From assembly GCA_021234155.1 (NCBI GenBank), contig JAJEKV010000014.1, positions 9,379,563 to 9,443,562 of the forward strand: a stretch of 64,000 bases of DNA, given 5' to 3'. Of this stretch, positions 55,411-64,000 are shown in pieces (position 1 is the first letter of the stretch; each line of letters starts with the position of its first letter). The notes beneath the pieces are model-generated. The model saw only the letters and a program-made list of their open reading frames with translations. It did no database searches and was not told the origin of the DNA. The translations under genes were made by a program, and so were the position numbers. The stretch is from Isoetes taiwanensis. Taxonomy: Eukaryota > Streptophyta > Lycopodiopsida > Isoetales > Isoetaceae.

Positions 55411-56640
55411 CTGATGGTGTGCGGGAGAATGAGATACTACGCCGCATTGCAGCGGACGAGTCCAAGAGGGCTGCTCAGGCAAGGGTGAAGGCTGGGATCA
55501 CCTGGCTACGGGAAGGGGACATCAATTGTCGAATGTTCTTTAGGGCTGCACGACAGAAGAAATATGCGGCCTCAATGTCGTCTTTGGCATTGCCTGATGG
55601 CCGCATTCTACATTCGCCTGTAGATATTAAACAAGCTACTTTTTAGCATTTCTCCCAGTTTTTCCAGGAAAAGAGATATCCCTACACTTGGAGGAGATCG
55701 TGCTCAGTAAGGTATCATGCAAGGTGTCGACGGATAAAAGGCAGGTGTTACAGCTTCCACTTACAAAGCAGGATCTTGAGGAGGCTTGCCGCGCCTTGGT
55801 CCCTCATAAGTGCCCCCGGTCCGGGACGGCATTCCTGGAGTTCTTCCAAGAATACCGGAATGGGTGGGGATTCAATGATGCAGATATATCAAGACTGCTT
55901 TCGCTAGATTATAGACTCCACACCCGGCCGATCTCGTTAATATCGAAGGTGAAGGGAGCCATCTACCATTTCGATTGGCCCGATACATTTCCGTCGGCCA
56001 GATATACAAGATAATCGCTAAGGCCCTCTCGCTTTAGAAAGTAAGTTGTCCCTGGAGGCTATTAGTCCCATGCGCCGCTTCATCCCGAGTAGACACATTC
56101 TTAATAATGTAGCGCGTGATTCGGCATTCATTGGGCACATAACAAGTCGGATGGATAGTGTACTTGAAACCCTGATTTTATAAATGTCTATGATAGTGTT
56201 CTTTGGGATTTTACAAGAGGATGATGTTAGCCTTTGGGTGTGGTGAGAGCTTTTACGGCCAGTAGCTCCTCAAGTTCTTAACGTCCGCTTAGAGCCACCA
56301 TCCTCCTGTCATGGGGAGTCATCACCGATCTTTAGTGTGGGACGTGGAGTTCGCCAGATGCTCTTTTGGCCCCTTCCTATTCACCATTGTTGCGTAAGCC
56401 CTCCTCGCAGCTTGTTGAGCCTTCCAAATGGGCGGTGTGTTACATGAGGGGTGGGGATGGCGCAGTCGGGTCACGCCAGATTGGAAGTCAAGATGCGGTG
56501 ATGACTCCTTTCTTTTCCTACAGGCTGATGAAAGGAATCTGTTAAATACGAAAGAGCTTCTGGGCACATTCTCTATTGCTTCAGGCTGCCTCATGAATTG
56601 GATGAAATACTCGGCGCTGTGGCCGACAGCAGACCCCATG
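55411..56640 (+). pseudogene. LINE-3x linker and reverse transcriptase
   Basis: The linker DESKRAAQARVKAGITWLRE and GDINCRMFFRAARQKK is the WL.EGD.N..FF pattern of plant L1 ORF2. Next come LTKQDLEEACRALVPHKCP, then PISLISKVKGA, IYKIIAKALSL near 56000, a YDSVLWDF segment near 56192, VGRGVRQ near 56337, and GDDSFLFLQADERNLLNTKE near 56493 for the catalytic ADD block (here GDD). Frames change several times. Confidence 0.7.
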
Positions 56641-57950
56641 CCCATGGTCGTGTCCTAATTTCCTTGGCGAACGCAGCCGCAGGGTACATGCTCTAGGCTC
56701 TTGGGTATCCTGTTCGGCATTGACATTTCGGCAGCAGGCAGTTGGGAGGATATTTTGGTGGGGCTGCATCGACACCTTAATTGGTGAAAGGGGGGAAAAC
56801 TTTTCATGGCTGGCAGGGTCACAGTGGCGAAGCCCGTTTTATGCTCAACTCATATTTACATGGCGTCTATCATTCTGGCGCCAGAAAGAAAGGTTCAAGA
56901 AATGACCTCTATGGTTCGTAACTTCGTATGGGGAGGCAATGAGGAAGGGGCTACCGCCAAGGTTGCCGGTGGTGAAATGCGGCTAAAAGTCAGCGGGTGG
57001 CTTTCCGGGCTTTATACCTCCCTCCATAGCAAGGTCCCGGGATTTTCAAGTTCATCTTTATGGTTCTCGAGAATGCGCTTTAACCCCTGGGGCATGGTCT
57101 TACTTCATCGTGCCGTTGTCTCATTCGGGCTAGTTTTCCATAAGTCGTCAGGTGGTTCAGGCGGCTTTCTTGGGCGCTATTTGCGGATATCAGCCGTATG
57201 TTAATGCCCTCCTTTCTCAAGGGGCCTCTCCCGGGAGAGCAGTTCACCGCCGCTTCGCGATTGATGCTTCGAAGTTGTATTCGCCAGAGTCATCGCCATG
57301 GTGGATCCAAATGGTCCAGTGCATCAACCTTCCGTTGTTGGCGCGATTCGCCGATCCTCGAGTCCAACGCAGATGGACACAACTTGGGGTCTTGATAGTG
57401 GGGATTGCATACCGACGGGCAAATTGCACCCCTGCAACTTTTTCGCCAGTGTTTCAACCGGTGAACTGGATTGTGCTATTTGGGCGCTGGTGGCTAATAC
57501 TCGGGCCGAACTCCCCTGACGGTCGAAGAGTGTGGAGTTGTCATCCAAAAGTTGACTCCTCAAATTTCGTAGAAAGTCCCATTATGAGCTTTTGGCAATT
57601 CAGATGAGCTGCCTCCCTCGACGGCCAGAGTCTCCGTATACGGGAGATGATGGGGCAACATCCGAGATGGGTGTGGAACCCAATCACCCCCCCAAGATTC
57701 GGGTGTTGTTGTGGCGGTGATAGTGCACCCGTCCCCGAGGGTGAATACGTGGGTTCACGTGATCAATCCGCTGGATCAACCTGGTGTTCAATGTGTGGTG
57801 CCCGCCTTGAGACCCCTCGAACATCAGATGTTTCTCTCGCGACGGAGATCCAGCATGGCAAAGGGGCCCAACGCCTCTTTCACACCTCTCTCCAGTCAAG
57901 AGGTTCTTTGGGGGTGTATCCTGCGTGGGTGGTCCCAATTTCGTGAGTCC
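56641..57950 (+). pseudogene. LINE-3x C-terminal region
   Basis: AGRVTVAKPVLCSTHIYMAS, then PERKVQEMTSMVRNFVWGGN, are the post-RT blocks of L1-like proteins. Near 57790-57830 CSMCGARLETP is the Cys-rich module. Coding remnants fade by about 57950; a 3' UTR-like part leads to the A-rich tail. Confidence 0.65.
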
Positions 57951-58314
57951 GGGCCTTCCATTTGTATAAGGCTTGGCTATAGTGGCTCATTTGGAAGCCG
58001 ACGCATGAAGGTGTTCAGAATGAAGGGGTGCAAACTGTGTTTTTTGATCTCAAGAATTGAGGTATAAATTATATTTTTTCTACCTTAAGGCCCCTTCAAA
58101 AGAGCAAATCAAGGCAAATTGTTCGAAAGGACCCTCCTCATTGTAGAGGACAAAGAATGGCGTGTTTGTTTTCAGTCGTAGGTAGGTCTACCCAGCCGGG
58201 TTCGCCGAAATATGGTTGCTTGGGCAGAGTACCCCAAAGACGCTCTTCTTGTACTTACTACTCAGACATAATATTAATTAATTTGATCCTTCAAAAAGAA
58301 AAAAAGAAAAAAAG

Positions 58315-60197
58315 AGATATAGTGTGTGTTTAATAGTTATGGTGTGTGTTTTATATGTAGTTTTGCATTATGAAAGCTATGAGAATTGGTCATGATAAGT
58401 TTGTATATAATATCAATATGTTTGTGCTTTAATTAATGATGTGTTGATATGAAGTATAATAATGGTAACCTTTTTATGTGCATTGGGTAATCCAAAACGG
58501 TTGTGGTGGAATTGATGAGTTGTGTGGTAAGAATTATCCTATATTTATGATATATATATTCAAGGTTATGAAGCATCTATAAGGTCTTGAGAGCACCTGA
58601 TCTTGGTCACGCATCACGATGCTTCCGATATTTTATAGAAGGCATTGAGCATAATTATGGTATGGGTTCGTGGTTTTATGATAATAATTTGATTTTATCT
58701 TGGTCCGGTTTTCATGTGGTTCAAGTATTAAATTTTCTTGGTTATGACAAAAGTTTTATTAAGCGTTATTGAACATGGTGGTTTGCACTCATGGTAATTG
58801 TATTAGTATCTCAATAGGAGATCATTAGTCATCAATTAATCTATACTTACAACATATTAACTTTATTGATGTGTATATTCTTGCATATGTATAAGCACAG
58901 CATGAGCAAAGATAGTGTCATTGTGACTTGGTGGCTAGCAAATATAGACTTGGAAGTATCTTATTTCAATTGGGCCGGAGTACTTGGAGTTTACAATTTA
59001 AAAGTAGCATTTTGGAGCAAACAACTTAGAAGTAGAGTATTTTTTAGCAAATTATTTGAGTTTATATTAAAGTTTGCAAGTCTTGGAGCAAAGCATTTGA
59101 AGTTTTGAAGCAAAGTATTTTGAGCTCAATTTTGAAGAGTGCCACGGTTTTTTTTTTTTTTTCCCACAAAAGGTTTTTAACCCGCACATGACCAAGGGCG
59201 CATGTGATGTTTTTGGTGTGTGTGCGGCCTTGGTCACCTTCCTGTTGCACCCACTATATGGCATTTTATATATCAGATTTTTTGGTTCTTTTTATTGAGA
59301 GACCAACATTGCGGGGGTATTGAGATGCCACATTAGCTCTCATTCTAACTTGATGTTTTTCCCTTTGTCCAAGTTTGTCCAAACTTGACATGTTCTTTTA
59401 TGTACATATATAAGTGTTCTATTCTATTCAATATATTATTCCTGGTTTTGGGATTATCTTTCTTCTTTCGCTATGCTATTCCTTAGTTTCAACAAATTCC
59501 ATGTGGTAAAACAACGGAATAGAGGCAACTAGTTGCTTCATGCCGTGAGCTTAAATTATGTTAGGAAATTGTAGAGTTTGTCCCTCCGAGCTTTCCAGCG
59601 TTTTTTAAAAAGTAGAAATACGTGCGGCACTCTTATTGAGAGGAGATGCTGGCCGTCCTTTAGTTCGGTATCCTAAAACTCAACTCGTTGATCAACAAGT
59701 TGCTAAAAATGTATATATATATTTTTCGTTTTTATCAAATGTAGGAGCAAGCTATGAAGGTCCAATGGCTCGCGTAGACTTTCGGTTGTCTATGCCTACC
59801 ATTCACTTGACGGTTTATGGTTTTGGCTATGCTGGTGCTGGCGTCTTTATCATTGTTGGCAGCCTCGATTTTTGGATTTGGACCATCTCCATGGACGCAC
59901 TAAGGTTCAGATTCATTAACGTGGATTGAAAGCATTAAAGGTCATGCTTCGAAGCTCAGGCGTTGGCGAGCCAGTGCAATATAAATAGATCCTGGCGCTC
60001 AAAAAACATTCTTATGTTTCACTAAGCTCTATCCGTCCCATAGTTCAGTTTTTTATGCGCATGAGCATTTTTCCATACGCCTTGAAGGTCATAATTATTA
60101 TACAGAGTCCTCGCCTATGCAAGTTTTTGAAATGGTTTTGTATGACTGTCCTTTTAGTAACACTTCTTCTACTTGCTTCCTAATTTAAGCTGATAAG
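58315..60197. other. No certain feature; LTR-like AT-rich block at about 59130-59430
   Basis: AT-rich DNA with short frames and no recognised protein. The part 59130-59430 has a T run, a CCCACAAAAGG element, a TATATAAG box near 59410 and an end-like stretch reminiscent of a solo LTR, but no boundaries or duplications could be fixed. Confidence 0.3.
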
Positions 60198-60293
60198 ATG
60201 CATGCACAGATCCCTAATATGTGCATTTTCATGTCAGCAAGAGTGAAAATGAATCCTTCCCAACTATTACCACAGGATTTAAGAGATGTGCCG
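60198..60293 (+). other. Exon-like segment 1, with GTAAGA donor
   Basis: ATG at 60198 opens 32 codons (including MNPSQLLPQDLRDVP) ending exactly at CCG followed by GTAAGA. An acceptor-like TTTAAG lies just upstream, so it may be an internal exon. It joins in frame with the next segment. Confidence 0.4.
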
Positions 60294-60467
60294 GTAAGAG
60301 TTTTCAATTGTCTTACAGATTGTTACAGCAGATGTTTTCCTAAGTGTTTTTTATGTTACATTTTATCTATATACAACATCTGTTGATGTTATCCATATTT
60401 TAACCGTTTGGAGGCTACTTGATTCATACTAAAGATTGCTCTAAAGATGGGTTCTACATATTTCCAG

Positions 60468-60557
60468 TGGCAGACTAACTCTACTTCAGACATTATGGAG
60501 CTTTTCAATCTGGCAGAGGATTATTATGGATGTATTGTTCAGATAAAACTTTCCCAG
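60468..60557 (+). other. Exon-like segment 2, with acceptor and donor
   Basis: TATTTCCAG precedes 30 open codons (including STSDIMELFNLAEDYYGCIV) ending CAG followed by GTTTCT. Splicing from 60293 keeps the frame. A further acceptor (CCCTCTAG, 60708) would add LPGSIK and a stop. The protein is not recognised. This is the best candidate for a host gene in the window. Confidence 0.4.
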
Positions 60558-63500
60558 GTTTCTTAACCTTAACCTCTAATGGAAGTGAGATCAGATTTGC
60601 TTGTCAAATTCAGCTCTACCCATGAACAGTAGGTTTGGAAATGGCTCATGAGAATCTAAAAAACTTCATAAAATAGACCTGGACTAAATCATGTTTTTTC
60701 CCTCTAGCTTCCTGGCTCCATCAAATAGCAGTGGATTTTTGTCATCCAAGCTAGTGGTGGTCTTAATCAGCAGAGGATTGTGTAACGAGTTATTCTTTAT
60801 GTTGCATTGCAAGAATGTTCAAAAGCGTCATTTCTTGAAGTATGGCCAAGAAAATAGGTTCACGTGGTTAAGGTGTTGAAAGCAAACCTATCTTATGTCA
60901 TGAAATTGTAAAATGATAACCTTTTTTTTAGAAAACCAACACCAATTTTAATCCATGTTTGATGGAATGTTTTATGGCTTATATATCTACTTTGATTCTT
61001 ATTTATCTCTACACATAATCACCACTTCTTCTTTACCAGTCTGTCAGTCATAAGGAGTAAACTAATGGCAAGGCAGAATGATAACTTCTTGAACCTTCAA
61101 ATGGATAGCAGAGAGAAAGGGGCTAACAGAATGGCTGGATATTTTTGAAGCATATATGGCCAGTGGGATAAAGAAAGAAAGATTCTATTAATCGCTGCTG
61201 GATCCATATATGATATCATCTAAAAACAAATATGATCCATATAAGAAGAAAAATTTCATCTAGAAACATGCATTTGAAAATTAAAAATCAAAATGCATAA
61301 GATGATTCATATTTTTCTCAGGGACATGATTGCCTCGGAGAAGGAAAAGTTATCTCCATTTCACGTACGTATATCCTTGCTTAAAATCCGCCATGAGCAT
61401 GTTGATTGACGGCGGAAAAGTTTTATCCATCCTATGTTGGGTTTGAGATAAAGTGCCAAGGGATGCGCTTCGAGGAAGATACATATTACCCTACCCTATA
61501 TCTCATAGTACACTGAAATTGTGAACATGAGGTGTCGCGTGGCATAGTGTGCTCTTGGGAGAGGAACCTGAGTGTAGCATCTCATCCTTCTAGAGATTTG
61601 CCATTTAAAGAAATTTTTTGTATGAGAACTTTCTAAAGCATTTCTCCTGATTCTAAGCATTGGCCCAATAAGGTGAGATCTCACCGGGCAGTTTAGCAGT
61701 CCTTCATCAGCTGGAGATTGAGTTGGTGCATGCTTAACATCTTAGCCAAGAGGATACTAAATGTGCTGCTATGCACCAGAAAATGGTGGAGTCAGGAAGA
61801 GCATTTCATCTTTATCTTTCCTTGTGACATCCAACATCCACACTTCAACCTTACAAGTACAGGCCAAAATGTGTGTGTATTTGTTCATGAGCTTGCTCGA
61901 AAAAGGTGATCCTCAAAAATAGCCAGTAGTTCGGGCGGCTAAAGAAAACAGAAGTTTCTTCATTCTTTCTGTTGATGAATATCACAACTTTGATTGATTA
62001 ATGCCCCAAAGAAAATAAAGCCGCTCTTAATACCAAAGGAGGTCACTTCAGCTTTACTTGTAAAAAGTAAGACAAAGGCAAATGGAAGATGTTTTCTTCC
62101 GTAAGGAAGGAAGGAAGGAGGAGGAGGGAAGGATCGAGACCGCGAACACAGAATTAAGACTTCCAGGAGGAAAAACCCTCCGTTATCTTAAAAATATACA
62201 AACATTATCTAAAATATACAAACGAAAATATTGGGGTTCACAGGATTTATATGGTGAAAATCACAGGGCTATAACAAGGTAGGGTTTTGATGGGGACCAT
62301 GCATTGGATTTCCTGTGGCTGCGCCAAGAAGGTGCTTGGAAATGCTGATATTAGAACATTCCTTGGGCAGCCAGGATGGCAATAAGGGTTGTCTCATCTT
62401 CTAGGGATCCTGGTGACTTTTTTTCCTTTTGATTATTTGTTTCAGTATAAAACTTTTTGGTAGCTTGGAAGCTTTACAGCCTCCGCACAGAATCTGTAAT
62501 TATGCATATTCCTTTGGTCTCATGGACCCTATAGGTCTTTTAGTAGATTCTAGTAAACTCTCCTTTCCTCCCTTCTAATGTTGAATCCTTGTTATGTATT
62601 TATTTGGTTGGATTCTATGGTCTCCCATAAACATTAAAACTCTTTCTTTCTTTCAGTCCCTCCGTCCTTCCTACTATGGTCAAATAATGTTATCCGACCT
62701 GCCCATAAAGCTGGTAATCATATGGACCCATCAAAATATACGGCTAATCATGATTGGGCATGTTATGGCAAAATTTATCACGAGCAATAGAGATGATTAT
62801 CAGTGATTATGCGGGGAGGGAGGAGGGTTTTAGAGCCAAAAAGAGACTGGTTTTGATATTTTTTTCTCACGAATATTTTCTACTGACTGAGCGCATCTTT
62901 TACTCCCAGGGTGATTGTTAAAAAGAGAGGCCAAGAAGATTAAAGTATGTGTTGCTGTTTGTTGAGCTTTTCGAAAAGCTTTTGTCGTTTATGTGGAAAA
63001 GACTTTGTTTCATAGACTCAGAAGTATTACTTAGGCCTTCCTCACAAGCCCGATTTGCCCAGATAGTGCTTATCTCTCTACATGCAAGGAAAATGTGGTA
63101 GGCGAGCGGAGTGATGAACAATAGTGGGAGGAGGTGTGCAGCACCATTGGGATTAAAAGCAGGGGTTTGTGTCAGCTCTCTCCTACTCTATTTGGACTTA
63201 TATTGACAAGCTGGAGGCTTTTGTGTGCAGACCTTGGGTGGAGGCTTTTAGGCTTGCACAGATGCATCCCAATTTTGCTTTTATGCTGAATTGATGTCCT
63301 TCTCCCTCAAGACCTTCAGGAGAACTTTATTTTGTAAGAAAGGTGACAGGGTGGTGCAAAGGCGAAGGTATTGGTGTTGCACCACTATACGGAAGGGATT
63401 GGCGAGAATGCTTTTCTGCTTTGCAGTGGCAACCTGTGGAAATTATATCAGCATGACATATCAGAGGAGAATGGAACTCCCATGTCACCGTTTCAGATTG

Positions 63501-64000
63501 AAAGACTCCAATCTGCAAGTTAATAAAGGATGGCCACTTTAAAAGCAAGCGAAAATTTTCATTTCTTCTTTTAGCCGATGGTAAAATTCACAAAATGGGC
63601 CCGGCTCCCCAAAGAAATGGGGAAGCTTCTACCATGATATTGGAAGTATTGACATTATGACCTCTAAGAAAAATGAGCACAACAACATGAAGCATAAAAC
63701 GATGCTTTCAGAAGAAACATGGTAGAGGTAGAAAGAGGCAAATACTTTGATAGCATTTAGGCATTTTTGAATGAAGTAAGATGTGAATTTAGACTCTGGG
63801 AGCTTTTGTTTTGAAGTTTGATGAAATTGGTGAGGTTTTAGGGATTAAATATTTAACGTCTTGGGGCTATCACCTCCTCTCCATAATTTTATGGAGTTTT
63901 GGTCTCACTTAGACCTATGGGTCTCAGTTGATGCTATAGCCACATGTTTTCTCTTAAGGTCGGCCTTCGAGAGGATCTGCCCTTTCGAACCTACCTCCCT
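60558..64000. other. No identifiable gene or element
   Basis: AT-rich DNA without recognised coding or repeat structure. A possible 57-nt exon lies at 62657-62713, between a strong pyrimidine-AG acceptor and a GTAATC donor, but too short to judge. It could be intron or intergenic sequence of the candidate gene at 60.2-60.6 kb. Confidence 0.35.

Larger units (their letters stand above)
55411..58314 (+). mobile_element. LINE-3x: 5'-truncated L1-like LINE
   Basis: Starts in the endonuclease-RT linker, runs through RT and the C-terminal Cys/His region, and ends in an A-rich tail (58293-58314). It abuts the end of T LTR 4 directly. Many stops are present. Confidence 0.7.

Noticed and set aside
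59130-59430. Solo LTR
   Set aside because: It has TATA and T-rich features, but no matching copy, TG/CA ends or target duplication could be fixed; left as a low-confidence note.

Overview
The window looks like nuclear DNA of a land plant with a large, repeat-rich genome. Almost every stretch that can be identified is a retrotransposon: Ty3/Gypsy of at least four families, Ty1/Copia, a tandem array of a non-autonomous LTR element, and three LINEs. Initiator-Met tRNA primer sites and a pentatricopeptide-repeat (PPR) gene remnant point to a land plant; the species cannot be named from the sequence. No intact host gene, rRNA, tRNA or CRISPR was found. Most pol and gag frames are broken, and some breaks may be consensus errors rather than real decay.

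Left third (1-20 kb) is nested. The oldest layer is a minus-strand element, here called H0, whose first reading frame starts at 19750 and resumes at 513. It is split by a Ty3/Gypsy element G1 (514-19677) flanked by a perfect 5-bp duplication, TTCTC, at 509-513 and 19678-19682. G1 has an unusual LTR-mini-LTR 5' end, one of whose LTRs contains a piece of a Copia element, and G1 is itself split by a 10.2-kb Tat-like Gypsy element on the minus strand (Tat1, 3846-14040, 1.9-kb LTRs). The H0 frame begins with a histone H3 tail look-alike (MARTKQTA-K, with G13 and K14 also matching).

From 20 to 30 kb lie two related elements whose LTRs run from TGTGACGTTCC to GGGACGTCACA. Element B (minus strand, LTR 26680-28212) carries a large unidentified first ORF, gag, protease and RT. 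H0 appears to have inserted into the RT of B. A later inversion of about 2.43 kb (20186-22612) flipped the H0 LTR and the RT piece. Its breakpoints fall in a palindromic leader module of H0 and in an inverted 8-bp match (CGCCAGAG) at the PR-RT boundary of B. The leaders of both elements carry nested-hairpin modules. B sits in a second Tat-like fragment (28213-29700).

From 30 to 38 kb are a PPR gene remnant, an exon-like block, a 3-kb LINE, and the 3' end of a second LINE lying tail to tail with it, then LTR pieces. A nearly complete chromodomain Gypsy element (G2) occupies 37951-44204. A Copia element (C1) follows from 44.2 to 48.25 kb and is cut within RT by a tandem LTR-internal-LTR array (T, about 48.25-55.41 kb). 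The internal region of T holds a row of short hairpins with a covarying stem. An L1-like LINE runs from 55411 to about 58314. The last 5.7 kb is quiet, with two spliceable exon-like segments near 60.2-60.6 kb.
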